Notes under the pieces: model-generated | Told to the model about the DNA's origin: nothing | Database searches by the model: none | What the model saw: the letters and a program-made list of their open reading frames with translations, nothing else | Program-made: the position numbers and the translations under genes | Assembly: GCF_000959725.1 (NCBI RefSeq) | Contig: NZ_CP009322.1 | Coordinates: 372,001 to 436,000, forward strand | DNA from: Burkholderia gladioli | GTDB taxonomy: Bacteria > Pseudomonadota > Gammaproteobacteria > Burkholderiales > Burkholderiaceae | Direction of reading: 5' to 3' | DNA: 64,000 bases | Part shown: piece by piece, positions 9,042 through 18,020 of the stretch | How the letters are laid out: every line of letters begins with the position of its first letter | How positions within the stretch are numbered: position 1 is the first letter of the stretch

Positions 9042-9917
9042 TCAGCCAAACACCACCGTCCGATCGCCATTGAGAAACACCCGCCGCTCGATGAACGCCT
9101 TCACCGCGCGAGCCAGCGTGATCGATTCCATATCCCGTCCAACCATCAGCAGTTGTTCCGGCCGATACGAGTGATCGACCCGCTCGACCACCTGCTCGAT
9201 GATGGGCCCTTCATCCAGGTCATCGGTAACGAAGTGAGCCGTTGCCCCGATCAGCTTCACCCCACGCGCATGCGCCTGGTGATAAGGCTTCGCCCCCTTG
9301 AACCCCGGCAAGAACGAGTGGTGAATATTGATCGCCCGATTCGCCAGCTTCGCGCTGGTTTCCGGCGACAGTACCTGCATATACCTCGCGAGGATCACCA
9401 ACTCGGCCCCACTGGACTCGAACATATCCAGCCACTGCGCCTCCTGCTGGGCCTTCGTCTCCGCGGTGATCGGAAAATGCCGAAACGGCAAGCCATGCTG
9501 CACCGCCAGCGGCTCCAGATCCGCGTGATTCGAGGCAATCCCCACGATATCCATCTTCAGCTCGCCCATCTTCCAGCGGAACAGCAGATCCGCCAGGCAA
9601 TGCTCGAGCTTGGAAACCAGGATCATCACCTTCGGCCGCGCATCGGCATCATGAATCGCCCACTGCATCTGGAAGCGCTCGGCGATCGGCGCGAACTCGG
9701 CCCGCAGCGCGTCGATATCGGGCGTATCGGCCGCATCGGAGGCATGGAACACGCAGCGCACGAAAAAGCGCCCGCTCAGGTCGTCGTCGAACACGGTCAG
9801 TTCGTCGACATAACAGCGGTGGCTATCGAGCACGCCCACCACGGCGGCCACCTGGCCGGCCGCGCTGGGGCAGGAGAGCGTCAACAGGAATCGGGAGTTG
9901 CGAACGGAGCCGGACAT
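9042..9917 (-). CDS. purU: Formyltetrahydrofolate deformylase
   Basis: 291 residues. N-terminal ACT domain (about residues 8-85: FLLTLSCPSAAGQVAAVVGVL..), then the formyl-transferase fold: KVMILVSKLEHCLADLLFRWKMGEL, ..VGIASNHADLEPLA.., ARYMQVLSPE, and the catalytic AINIHHSFLPGFKGAKPYHQA with downstream Asp in TDDLDEGPI. Hydrolyses 10-formyl-THF to formate and THF, balancing one-carbon pools. Placed between the transporter and the choline-sulfate genes; serine/glycine demethylation of betaine makes C1 units, which may explain proximity, though that is inference. Confidence 0.95.
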   Translation of the reverse strand: MSGSVRNSRFLLTLSCPSAAGQVAAVVGVLDSHRCYVDELTVFDDDLSGRFFVRCVFHASDAADTPDIDALRAEFAPIAERFQMQWAIHDADARPKVMILVSKLEHCLADLLFRWKMGELKMDIVGIASNHADLEPLAVQHGLPFRHFPITAETKAQQEAQWLDMFESSGAELVILARYMQVLSPETSAKLANRAINIHHSFLPGFKGAKPYHQAHARGVKLIGATAHFVTDDLDEGPIIEQVVERVDHSYRPEQLLMVGRDMESITLARAVKAFIERRVFLNGDRTVVFG

Positions 9918-10105
9918 GCTTTCCTCGGATCACCGGCGGCGCGGCGCGCCACACGCGGCCGCTTCTCGCGGCAGGGCTCCAGTAAACCAGTCCGTAATCC
10001 GGGTGGATAGAATCGAAACGCCGTGCCGCTGGTATCGGAACGCCAAACCGGGGCGGCGCCGGCACCCAACCGACAGCGCCGAGCCATGATCAGCCGTCCA
10101 GCCCC

Positions 10106-11071
10106 TCAGCGCCCGCTCACGGCGGCACGAACCGGCGCCGCCGCCACGGCGCGCCCGGCGCCGGCCGGCTCGCGGCAGCGGTCGAACAGCCAGCGCCGGA
10201 ACCGGCCCACCGCCGGCGCCTCGGGCCGCGATGGCGGCCGCACCAGGAAATACCCGCGCTCGGTCACCGCCGTCTCCTCCACGCAGCGCACCAACTGGCC
10301 ACTCGCAACCAGCTCGTCCACCAGCGGCGACCACCCCAGCGCCACGCCCTGGTTCATCAGGGCGGCATGCACCACCAGCGCATAACTATTGAATGTCAGC
10401 CCATGCGGCTCGGGCGGGGCGGTGAGCTGGTGGGCGGCGAACCAGCCGTGCCAGTCCAGCCAGCGTTCCGGCTTGGTCGGCTGCACGTGCAGCAGCGGCA
10501 GCGCCAGCAGGTCGGCCGGCCCCTTCAGCTTGCGTCGATGCGCGGCCAGGAAGGCCGGCGAGCACACGGGGGTGACGGCTTCCTCGAACAGGCGCGTGGA
10601 GGTGCAGGCCGGCCAGTCGCCGTCGCCGAACAGGATCGCCACGTCGGCGTGGTCGCGTTGCAGGTCGGCGTGCTGGGCCGTCACCACGCGCACGTCCACG
10701 TCGGGCATCTCGGCCTTCAGTTGCGCCAGTCGCGGCATCAGCCAGTAGGTCGCGAAACCCACGTCGGTCACCAGGGTGAGGGCGCCACGGGCACGGCGCT
10801 CGCGGATGTCGGCGGTGGCGCAGCGCAGCGTGTCCAGGCTCTGGCGCACCGCCTCGAACAGGCGCGCGCCGTCCTCGGTCAGGGTCACGCCGCGGTGGCC
10901 GCGCTCGAACAGCGGCGCGCCGAGCGCTTCCTCGAGCTGCACCACGCGCTGGCTGACGGCCGGCTGTGTCGAGCCCAGCTCGCGCGCGGCGGCCGTGAAG
11001 CTGGCCAGGCGCGCCGCCGATTCGAAGGCGGACAGCGCCTGCATCGGCGGTAACCGATCGGGACTTCTCAT
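10106..11071 (-). CDS. LysR-family regulator of choline-sulfate utilisation (betC-linked)
   Basis: 321 residues from ATG 11071, with GAGG upstream. HTH MQALSAFESAARLASFTAAARELGSTQPAVSQRVVQLEEALGAPLFERGHRG in the first 65 residues places it in the GcvA-like LysR group; the C-terminal tail is Ala/Arg-rich and extends past the usual end. Divergently paired with choline-sulfatase (11225), the arrangement typical for the regulator of choline-O-sulfate use. Direct repeats CATAAGCA overlap its start region. Confidence 0.88.
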   Translation of the reverse strand: MRSPDRLPPMQALSAFESAARLASFTAAARELGSTQPAVSQRVVQLEEALGAPLFERGHRGVTLTEDGARLFEAVRQSLDTLRCATADIRERRARGALTLVTDVGFATYWLMPRLAQLKAEMPDVDVRVVTAQHADLQRDHADVAILFGDGDWPACTSTRLFEEAVTPVCSPAFLAAHRRKLKGPADLLALPLLHVQPTKPERWLDWHGWFAAHQLTAPPEPHGLTFNSYALVVHAALMNQGVALGWSPLVDELVASGQLVRCVEETAVTERGYFLVRPPSRPEAPAVGRFRRWLFDRCREPAGAGRAVAAAPVRAAVSGR

Positions 11072-11096
11072 AAGCACCTCTGATGGCCCATAAGCA
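11069..11096. promoter_or_regulatory. Direct repeats CATAAGCA, candidate LysR site
   Basis: CATAAGCA occurs at 11069-11076 and 11089-11096, start points 20 bp (two helical turns) apart, the first overlapping the LysR start codon. A related CCCATAA element is found upstream of the porin gene at 14065. Confidence 0.4.
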
Positions 11097-11143
11097 AACG
11101 ACCACTTCCCCGCGCGATTCCAGCCGGCGACAGTGAAGCCTGC

Positions 11144-11193
11144 CGCGGCGCTGCCGGCCGCGCCGAAAACCCGGCGCGGCCGGCAGCGCCGCG
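11144..11193. repeat. Perfect 21-bp inverted repeat with 8-nt loop upstream of betC
   Basis: Arms 11144-11164 and 11173-11193 are exactly complementary (outer bases CGCGGCGCTG..; loop GAAAACCC). No T-run follows on either strand, so it is not a standard terminator. It lies 31 bp before the betC start, and would form a very stable hairpin in the betC leader if transcription starts upstream of it. Confidence 0.75.
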
Positions 11194-11224
11194 ATCCCGT
11201 CGATTCTAATTCAGTCAATTCGCG

Positions 11225-12760
11225 ATGCTTAACACGAAGCCGAATATCCTTATCTTGATGGCTGATCAACTGACCCCGTTCGCCTTGTCCGCCTACGGAC
11301 ATCGCGGCGCGATCACGCCCACCATCGACCGCCTGGCCGCCGGCGGGGTGGTGTTCGAATCGGCCTATTGCGCCAGCCCCCTGTGTGCGCCCTCGCGCTT
11401 TTCCTTCATGTCGGGCAAGCTGCCGGCCGCGATCGGCGCCTACGACAACGCAGCCGAGCTGCCGGCCCAGACGCTCACCTTCGCGCATTACCTGCGCGCG
11501 GCCGGCTATCGCACGGCACTGGCCGGCAAGATGCACTTCTGCGGGCCTGACCAGTTGCACGGCTTCGAGGAGCGGCTCACCACCGACATCTACCCGGCCG
11601 ATTTCGGCTGGGTGCCCGACTGGAGCCAGCCCGAGGCGCGGCCCAGCTGGTACCACAACATGGGCTCGGTGCTCGACGCGGGCCCCTGCGTGCGAACCAA
11701 CCAGCTCGATTTCGACGACGAGGTGACCTTCGCCACCCGCCAGAAGCTCTACGACCTGGCCCGCGAGAAATCGGCGGGGCAGGACACGCGGCCGTTCTGC
11801 CTGGTGATGTCGCTCACGCACCCGCACGATCCCTACGCGATCACGCGCGAGTATTGGGACCTCTACCAGGACGAGGACGTGCCGATGCCGGCCGTCACGC
11901 TCGGCTACGACGAGAGCGACCCGCATTCGAAGCGGCTGCGCGCGGTCAGCGAGATCGACCGCACGCCGCCCGGCGAGGCGCAGGTGAGGGCGGCGCGCCA
12001 TGCGTATTACGGCTCGAGCTCCTATGTCGACGCGCAGTTCGGCGCGGTGATGAACGCGCTGGAAGCCTGCGGGTTCGCCGACGATACGATCGTGATCGTG
12101 ACGGCCGACCACGGCGACATGCTCGGCGAGCGCGGCCTCTGGTACAAGATGACCTTCTTCGAGGGCGGCTGCCGCGTGCCGCTGATCGTCAACGCGCCCA
12201 AGCGCTTCGCGCCGGGCCGCGTGGCGGCCTCGGTCTCGCACCTGGACCTGCTGCCCACCCTGGTGGAGTTCGCCACCGGCGGCGCGCCGGCGGAATGGCC
12301 GGATAGCATCGACGGACGCAGCCTGCTGCCGCATCTGACGGGCGGCGCCGGCCACGACGAGGCGATCGGCGAGTACCTGGCCGAAGGCGCGATCGCGCCG
12401 ATCGTGATGATCCGGCGCGGCGAGTGGAAGTTCATCCACACGCCGGTGGATCCGGACCAGCTCTACAACCTGCGCGACGATCCGCGCGAGTTGCACAACC
12501 TCGCCGACGATCCGGCGCTGGCCGAGCTGGTCGCCGCGTTCCGCGCCGAAGTGGCCAAGCGCTGGGACCTGGACGCGATCCACGCCCAGGTGCTGGCCAG
12601 CCAGCGCCGCCGCCGCTTCCATTTCGCGGCCACTACGCAGGGGCGCATCGCCTCCTGGGACTGGCAGCCGTTCCAGGACGCGAGCCAGCGCTACATGCGC
12701 AACCACATCGAACTCGACACGCTCGAGGCGATGGCGCGCTATCCGCGCGTGCAGGGCTGA
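11225..12760 (+). CDS. betC: Choline-sulfatase
   Basis: 511 residues, no signal peptide (cytoplasmic). Sulfatase opening KPNILILMADQLTPFALSAYGH with metal-binding Asp, and the formylglycine motif CAPSR (Cys about residue 58) that is converted to the catalytic aldehyde. Second metal/active-site block TADHGDMLGERGLWYKMTFFEGGCRVPLIV near residue 300, and the C-terminal choline-sulfatase region RRGEWKFIHTPVDPDQLYNLRDDPRELHNLA. Hydrolyses choline-O-sulfate to choline and sulfate. First gene of an operon with the choline-binding protein 45 bp downstream; divergent LysR regulator. Confidence 0.95.
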   Translation: MLNTKPNILILMADQLTPFALSAYGHRGAITPTIDRLAAGGVVFESAYCASPLCAPSRFSFMSGKLPAAIGAYDNAAELPAQTLTFAHYLRAAGYRTALAGKMHFCGPDQLHGFEERLTTDIYPADFGWVPDWSQPEARPSWYHNMGSVLDAGPCVRTNQLDFDDEVTFATRQKLYDLAREKSAGQDTRPFCLVMSLTHPHDPYAITREYWDLYQDEDVPMPAVTLGYDESDPHSKRLRAVSEIDRTPPGEAQVRAARHAYYGSSSYVDAQFGAVMNALEACGFADDTIVIVTADHGDMLGERGLWYKMTFFEGGCRVPLIVNAPKRFAPGRVAASVSHLDLLPTLVEFATGGAPAEWPDSIDGRSLLPHLTGGAGHDEAIGEYLAEGAIAPIVMIRRGEWKFIHTPVDPDQLYNLRDDPRELHNLADDPALAELVAAFRAEVAKRWDLDAIHAQVLASQRRRRFHFAATTQGRIASWDWQPFQDASQRYMRNHIELDTLEAMARYPRVQG

Positions 12761-12805
12761 ATACCGGGCGCCGGCCATCCCTCCATTCCATAAGGAAAAC
12801 CCACG

Positions 12806-13801
12806 ATGACACGCTTCAATCGATCTGCCGGGGCGGCTCGCGCGCCGCGGCGCAGCACCTTCGCGACGGCCGCGCTGTCGGCCTTGCTGGCCGTCGTCCT
12901 GCCGGGCGCCGTGGCACGGGCGGCCGAGCCCGCGGCCTGCACCGAGGTGCGGATGGCCGCGCCGGGTTGGACCGATATCGACGCCACCAATGCGATGACG
13001 GGCGTGGTGCTGGATGCCCTCGGCTATCGCCAGCGCGTCTCGAACCTGTCGGTGCCGATCACCTTCCAGGGCCTCAAGAAAGGGCAGATCGACGTGTTCC
13101 TCGGCAACTGGATGCCGGCGCAGGGGCCGCTGGTCAAACCCTTCGTCGAGGAGAAGTCGATCGAGGTGCTGCACCCGAACCTGACGCACGCGAAGTTCAC
13201 GCTGGCCGTGCCCGACTACGTGGCGGCCGCCGGCGTGCACAGCTTCGCCGATCTCGCCAAATACGCCGACCGCTTCGGCAATCGCATCTACGGCATCGAG
13301 CCGGGCGCGCCGGCCAACCAGAACATCAAGCGGATGATCGCCGACAAGGCGCTCGGCGCGGGCAACTGGAGCCTGGTGGAATCGAGCGAGACCGGCATGC
13401 TGACCCAGGTCGAGCGCGCCGAACGCGATCACCAGTGGATCGTGTTCCTGGCCTGGGAGCCGCACCTGATGAACACCAAGTTCCATCCCGTCTACCTGTC
13501 GGGCGGCGATGCCTACTTCGGCCCCGACTACGGCGGCGCGACCGTCAACACGGTGGCGCGCAGCGGCTACGCGAACCAGTGCCCGAACCTCGGCAAGCTG
13601 TTCCGGCAGGTGAGCTTCAGCGTGGACGTCGAGAACGCCATGATCGCCTCGATGCTGGTCGACAAGCTCTCGCCCGCCGATGCCGCGAAACGCGCCCTGC
13701 ACGCCCATCCCGACCTGCTCGACGCCTGGCTGGCGGGCGTCACCACCGCCAGCGGCGCGCCCGCGCTGCCGGCCGCCAGGACGGCGCTTGGCCTGCACTG
13801 A
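12806..13801 (+). CDS. choX: Choline/quaternary-amine ABC transporter periplasmic binding protein (ChoX/ProX-like)
   Basis: 331 residues; signal peptide with hydrophobic core at about residues 20-40 ending VARA|AE. OpuAC fold with EVRMAAPGWTDIDATNAM, ..GLKKGQIDVFLGNWMPAQGP.., YGIEPGAPANQNI and FLAWEPHLMNTKF, the aromatic-box segments that bind the trimethylammonium head group. Delivers choline (or choline sulfate) to an ABC permease whose ATPase and membrane genes are not in this window. Co-transcribed with betC. About half-identical by eye to the caiX product at 26815. Confidence 0.85.
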   Translation: MTRFNRSAGAARAPRRSTFATAALSALLAVVLPGAVARAAEPAACTEVRMAAPGWTDIDATNAMTGVVLDALGYRQRVSNLSVPITFQGLKKGQIDVFLGNWMPAQGPLVKPFVEEKSIEVLHPNLTHAKFTLAVPDYVAAAGVHSFADLAKYADRFGNRIYGIEPGAPANQNIKRMIADKALGAGNWSLVESSETGMLTQVERAERDHQWIVFLAWEPHLMNTKFHPVYLSGGDAYFGPDYGGATVNTVARSGYANQCPNLGKLFRQVSFSVDVENAMIASMLVDKLSPADAAKRALHAHPDLLDAWLAGVTTASGAPALPAARTALGLH

Positions 13802-13909
13802 AGCGCCGGTAACCCGCGCGAGGTTCGCGGCGGTGGCAGCGCGAACCCGCCTCAGGGCTTTCACGGGTCGGTCGCATACAGACCATTTGTTGTCGTTCGC
13901 AGACGGGTG

Positions 13910-13924
13910 ACCCATAAATTGGGT
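13910..13924. promoter_or_regulatory. Palindrome ACCCA-TAAAT-TGGGT upstream of porin gene
   Basis: Perfect 5-bp arms around TAAAT, 140 bp upstream of the porin start, in an AT-richer pocket followed by GTATTTTTTTCC. It contains CCCATAA, also seen in the second direct repeat near the betC LysR start, so the same regulator may act here. Confidence 0.35.
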
Positions 13925-14064
13925 TTGTATTTTTTTCCTCACGTGTCCGGTTCGCGATTCGGCTTTGCCGGCCACGCCAGCGTCACCGGTTTCAAGCAAG
14001 GCTTCGGACCCGCGCCGCGCGTGGGTCATTCTTCCAACAGGGATGCAGGTTTGGGGTTGCCACG

Positions 14065-15210
14065 ATGAAAAAAAGAATGAAAGTTGCCGCAGCCGGCGCC
14101 GCCGCGCTGGCCATGGCGGGCGTGTCGTCGACGAGTCACGCGCAGAGCAGCGTCACGCTCTACGGCATCATCGACGCCGGTATTACCTATGTGAACAATT
14201 CCAGCGGCGCGCATGTGTTCAAGTTCGACGACGGCGTGTCCTACGGCAACCGGATCGGCTTCAAGGGCACCGAAGACCTCGGCGGCGGCCTGAAGGCGGT
14301 GTTTGCCCTGGAAAGCGGCTTCCGGCTCGGCAACGGGCAGCTCAATTTCGGCGGCGCGCTGTTCGGCCGCCAGGCTTATGTCGGACTGCAGAACGACTGG
14401 GGCACGCTGTCCTTCGGCGACCAACTCGACATGACCGAGGAGATGGTCTACCTGACCAACGTCTCGGCCTGGGCCAGCGGCTACGCGATCCACCAGGGCG
14501 ACTTCGACCGCTTCAACGGCGACCGCCTGCCGAACTCGGTGAAGTTCCTGTCGAACACCTTCGCGGGCTTCAAGTTCGGCGGCATGTACTCGTTCGGCAA
14601 CGTGGCCGGCAATTTCCACCGCAACAGCGCCTACAGCCTGGGCGCGAGCTACGCGAACGGCGATTTCTCGGCCGGTGCCGCCTATACGCAGCTGAACAAC
14701 CCGAACGGCATCTACGCCTTCGATCCCTACGCGATGATCGGCACCAAGACCTTCCTCGGCCAGCCGACCGTCAGCGTCGATCCGGCCACGGGCGCGGTGA
14801 CGGACCTGTTCTCCAGCACGCCGATGAACATCGACAAGCAGGGCACCTTCGGCGTGGGCGCGAGCTACGCGATCGGCAAGCTTTCGCTGATCGGCAACTT
14901 CACCTACACGACGATCAAGGGTTTCGGCCAGAGCTCGCACATGCAGGTGTATGAAGGCGGCGCGACGTACCAGTTCACGCCGGCGCTGAGCCTGATCGGC
15001 GGCTACCAGCACACGCGCTTCGAGGGCCATCACTGGAACCAGGGTTCGGCCGGCGTGCATTACCTGCTGTCCAAGCGCACCGACGTGTATATCTCCGGCG
15101 ACTACCTGCGCGCCTCGAATGGCGTGGATGCCGTGATCGGCTACAGCTTCACGCCGTCGACCACGCAGACGCAGGCGGACGTGCGGATCGGCATGCGCCA
15201 TTCGTTCTGA
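14065..15210 (+). CDS. Gram-negative porin (porin_4 family)
   Basis: 381 residues. Signal peptide to about residue 26 (..VSSTSHA|QSSVTLYGIIDAGI), the typical burkholderial porin mature start. Alternating beta-strand pattern throughout, PEFGR-like loop region, and terminal ..QADVRIGMRHSF with C-terminal Phe required for outer-membrane insertion. Forms a trimeric general-diffusion pore. Following the betC-choX genes in the same direction, it may admit choline sulfate, but it has its own upstream region and could be independent. Confidence 0.9.
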   Translation: MKKRMKVAAAGAAALAMAGVSSTSHAQSSVTLYGIIDAGITYVNNSSGAHVFKFDDGVSYGNRIGFKGTEDLGGGLKAVFALESGFRLGNGQLNFGGALFGRQAYVGLQNDWGTLSFGDQLDMTEEMVYLTNVSAWASGYAIHQGDFDRFNGDRLPNSVKFLSNTFAGFKFGGMYSFGNVAGNFHRNSAYSLGASYANGDFSAGAAYTQLNNPNGIYAFDPYAMIGTKTFLGQPTVSVDPATGAVTDLFSSTPMNIDKQGTFGVGASYAIGKLSLIGNFTYTTIKGFGQSSHMQVYEGGATYQFTPALSLIGGYQHTRFEGHHWNQGSAGVHYLLSKRTDVYISGDYLRASNGVDAVIGYSFTPSTTQTQADVRIGMRHSF

Positions 15211-15231
15211 TGCGTTGATGATGGCTCGATT

Positions 15232-15260
15232 CGCCCGGCGCCGCGACGCGGCGCCGGGCG
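15232..15260. terminator. GC-rich hairpin after porin gene
   Basis: Perfect 13-bp arms (15232-15244 and 15248-15260) around a GAC loop, 22 bp beyond the porin stop. No T-run, so a terminator role or mRNA-stabilising role are both possible. Confidence 0.55.
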
Positions 15261-15443
15261 CTTGCGATCGGGCTCGGGATCGATCGAGGGGCGGTGCCCC
15301 GGCGATTGCCGCCGAGGCATCGACGCCCGGGGAATTCGATGGCTAGTCTGCCATCGATTGGCCAAGCCGTTGCCGGCGCGGACTCAAAAAACGATAACAT
15401 CACGCGGTAGTCCCGGACATTCCCCCCATCCCGAGGAAGCATC

Positions 15444-15998
15444 ATGGCAAAGACTATCGTTGTTTATTTTTCCGGATATGGTCATACCAGGCGGGCCGCC
15501 GAAGTGGCGGCGCAAGGCGCGGGCGCCGAACTGATCGAGATCGATGCCGAGGGCAATCTGCCGGAAGCAGCCTGGGAGCAGCTCGATGCCGCCCAGGCCA
15601 TCATCTTCGGCACGCCGACCTACATGGGCGGCCCCGCCTGGCAGTTCAAGAAGTTCGCAGACGCCAGTTCCAAGAAGTGGTTCTCGCGCGCCTGGCAGGA
15701 CAAGGTCTTCGGCGGTTTCACCAACAGCGCCAGCTTGAACGGCGACAAGCAGGTCACTTTGATCTATCTGCAGACGCTCGCTTCCCAGCACGGCGGTATC
15801 TGGGTCAGCCTGGGTGTCCCGCCCGCCAATACCAAGGCCGCGACCCGCGACGACGTCAATAATCTCGGCGGTTCGGTCGGCGCGCTGCTGCAGTCGCCCG
15901 CCGATGCGGGCGTCGAGGAGATGCTGGGCGGCGACCTGGACACGGTGAAGGCCTATGCCGCCCGCGTGGCGGCCGTCGCCCAGCGGCTCCAGAGCTGA
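15444..15998 (+). CDS. Flavodoxin-family protein / NAD(P)H:quinone oxidoreductase-like
   Basis: 184 residues. Flavodoxin fold: VVYFSGYGHTRRAAEVAAQG is the FMN-phosphate loop, FGTPTYMGGPAWQFKKFADASSKKWFSRAWQDKVFGGFTNSAS the WrbA-like second flavin loop. Ribosome-binding GAGGA precedes ATG 15444. Likely reduces quinones or other acceptors by two electrons. Stands alone between the porin and a leftward LysR gene. Confidence 0.82.
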   Translation: MAKTIVVYFSGYGHTRRAAEVAAQGAGAELIEIDAEGNLPEAAWEQLDAAQAIIFGTPTYMGGPAWQFKKFADASSKKWFSRAWQDKVFGGFTNSASLNGDKQVTLIYLQTLASQHGGIWVSLGVPPANTKAATRDDVNNLGGSVGALLQSPADAGVEEMLGGDLDTVKAYAARVAAVAQRLQS

Positions 15999-16312
15999 TT
16001 GCCGGGCCGGCGCCCGCCGGCCTGATCCCGCGCCGGCGGCCCTGCCGCGCGGCGCGCAGGACGCGCACCGCACCGACTAGCGATCGGCCATCGCGTCGAT
16101 GGTGCTGTTGCACTGATCGTGGCTGCGGATCGTGATCAGATGCGTGGCATCGCCTGGTCGCCCGAGGCGTCGGCATCTTCCGGCGCGCCGCCGAATGCCG
16201 AGGACATCGCCTTGCCGCTCGACGTCGGTCATCGACGCTCGGTGAAGCGTGGAGGGCCGCTGTGCAGCGGCGGGACCGGATGGTGTCCTTATCATGTCCC
16301 GGGCGTTTCCCA
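15999..16312. other. Intergenic, no gene seen
   Basis: 314 bp between convergent genes. Only short readings with poor codon bias are present; no hairpin with a T-run or repeat was found. Confidence 0.5.
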
Positions 16313-17179
16313 TCACGTCGAGCCGCGATATCGCGCGAGCCCTTCCCTGAGGTGGCGGACCAACTCCACGGCGGCGGGGGCGCCTGGTCCTTTCTGTACA
16401 TGAAGGTTGATCGAAAAATCGGGCAGCGCGGGAAGCCCGCATTCGGCAGGCAGGATGCCGAGTTCGCCCGGCACGGTGGACGCCAGGCGCGCCGTCACCG
16501 CGAGATCGGCACGTAACATGGCGACGGTCGCATCGATGCTGCCGTTTTCGAACATGGCGCGCCATGGCATGTCGTGCCGGCGCAGCGCATCGAGCACGAC
16601 GGGCCGGAACGCGCAGGTCTCGGCCACCATCGAGAGCGGCAGGGGCCGCTTCCCATGGGCGGTGCCGCCTCTTGCGCCGACCCAGACGAGCCGGTCCACG
16701 GCCACGCACTCACCACGGGATTTGCCCGGCGGCTCTTCCGTCAGCGCGATGTCGATCGCGCCGCGCTTCAGCGTTTTCAGCAGTTCCGGCGATGCCTCGC
16801 ACACGAGCGTGAGCTCGACCTGGGGGTGGTTCTGCGTGAAGCCTTTCAGGATCGGCGCCAGGCAGGTTCCCACCAGGTCTTGCGGCGCGCCCAGGCGTAT
16901 CGCCCCGTCTATCGCGCCGGCCGTCATCTCGGTTCGCAAGGCGTCGTGCATGTCGAGGAAGCGCCGGGTCGAGCCGAGCAGGCGCTCGCCTGCCGCCGTC
17001 GGCCGCAGGTCGTGGCGATCGCGGACGAACAGGGGCCCGGCCAGCGCCTCGAGCCGCGAGATCTGCTGGCTGACCGCGCCTTGAGTGAGATGCAGCGCGT
17101 TGCCGGCAGCCGTCATGCTGCCGTGTTCGGCGACGGTGACAAAGGCGCGGAGCAGGGTGATGTCGAGATTTCGGGCCAT
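16313..17179 (-). CDS. LysR-family transcriptional regulator
   Basis: 288 residues from ATG 17179 (MARNLDITLLRAFVTVAEHGSMTAAGNALHLTQGAVSQQISRLEALAGPLFVRDRHD), where the LysR HTH begins; a longer reading to 17212 adds 11 residues without family match. Divergent from the LysE-type exporter at 17284, the arrangement of ArgP-LysE-like pairs, so it probably activates that exporter in response to an amino acid or similar small molecule. Confidence 0.86.
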   Translation of the reverse strand: MARNLDITLLRAFVTVAEHGSMTAAGNALHLTQGAVSQQISRLEALAGPLFVRDRHDLRPTAAGERLLGSTRRFLDMHDALRTEMTAGAIDGAIRLGAPQDLVGTCLAPILKGFTQNHPQVELTLVCEASPELLKTLKRGAIDIALTEEPPGKSRGECVAVDRLVWVGARGGTAHGKRPLPLSMVAETCAFRPVVLDALRRHDMPWRAMFENGSIDATVAMLRADLAVTARLASTVPGELGILPAECGLPALPDFSINLHVQKGPGAPAAVELVRHLREGLARYRGST

Positions 17180-17283
17180 TTCTGCATTACCAATGCTAAT
17201 GGAATGGATCAAGAAGTTTTGCTATCTTAATGCATCGCGCGCGGGTAAAACGGGGTTCTCCGATCGACTCGCCGGGAGGGCAT

Positions 17284-17883
17284 GTGCCCCTGCACGACTA
17301 TCTGCCGCTGTTGGTTTTCGTCCTGGTCTCCACGATCACGCCAGGTGGCGCGACCACCCTGGCCACTGCCTCGGGCGCGCATTTCGGTTATCGGCGCTCC
17401 TTGCCCTACATGGTGGGGATCGCCGCCGGTCTGGCATCGATGGCCGCGTCGACGGCGGCGGGGCTCGGCGGCGTGGTGCTCGCGCTGCCGGGCCTTCAAC
17501 TCGGCATGAAGGCACTGGGCTCGCTGTATCTGCTGTGGCTCGCATGGCGCATCGGGCGCAGCGGGCCGCCGCACGTCGCGGCGCGTCTGAACGAGCCGGC
17601 TGGTTTTGTCGGAGGCCTGTGGATGCTCTGGCACAACCCGAAGGGATGGACGATGACGCTGGGTGCCGCCGCATCGTTTGCCGCGCTCGCCCCGGGGCCG
17701 CTCCAACTGGCCGGCCTGCTCGGGGCGTCGTTCGGCGTCGCGGCCATGCTGTCGCTCTCGGTCTGGTGTCTCGCGGGGCTGTTCCTGGCCCGCCTGCTGC
17801 GCACCGACGCCCAATGGCGCATGCTCAACCGGGTGTTGGCCTTGCTGCTGGTGATCTCGATCGTTGCGATCTGGCTTGCCTAG
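17284..17883 (+). CDS. LysE/RhtB-family exporter
   Basis: 199 residues from GTG 17284, which has GGGAGGG seven bases upstream; an ATG at 17230 would add 18 residues of non-membrane sequence. LysE pattern: LLVFVLVSTITPGGATTLATASGAHFGYRRSLPYMVGIAAG, ..LGSLYLLWLAWRI.., ..FVGGLWMLWHNPKGWTMTLGAA... with about six membrane helices. Exports amino acids or related metabolites from the cytoplasm. Regulated by the divergent LysR. Confidence 0.85.
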   Translation: MPLHDYLPLLVFVLVSTITPGGATTLATASGAHFGYRRSLPYMVGIAAGLASMAASTAAGLGGVVLALPGLQLGMKALGSLYLLWLAWRIGRSGPPHVAARLNEPAGFVGGLWMLWHNPKGWTMTLGAAASFAALAPGPLQLAGLLGASFGVAAMLSLSVWCLAGLFLARLLRTDAQWRMLNRVLALLLVISIVAIWLA

Positions 17884-18020
17884 AGGCCGCTTCGGGCGGC
17901 GCGTCGAGGTCCCCGGCCAGGCGGGCGCCGCGCCTCGCTGACGAATCGTCGACGCCGGTTCCCCGCGCATCCCGGGGCGCCTGGCCATGTCGGCCGTCCC
18001 GGATGTCCATCGGCGCCGAA

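Noticed and set aside
11072..14029. Very long leftward reading frame extending the LysR gene antisense to betC and choX
   Set aside because: Only the last 321 residues match a family; the rest is the shadow of GC-biased betC and choX codons on the opposite strand.
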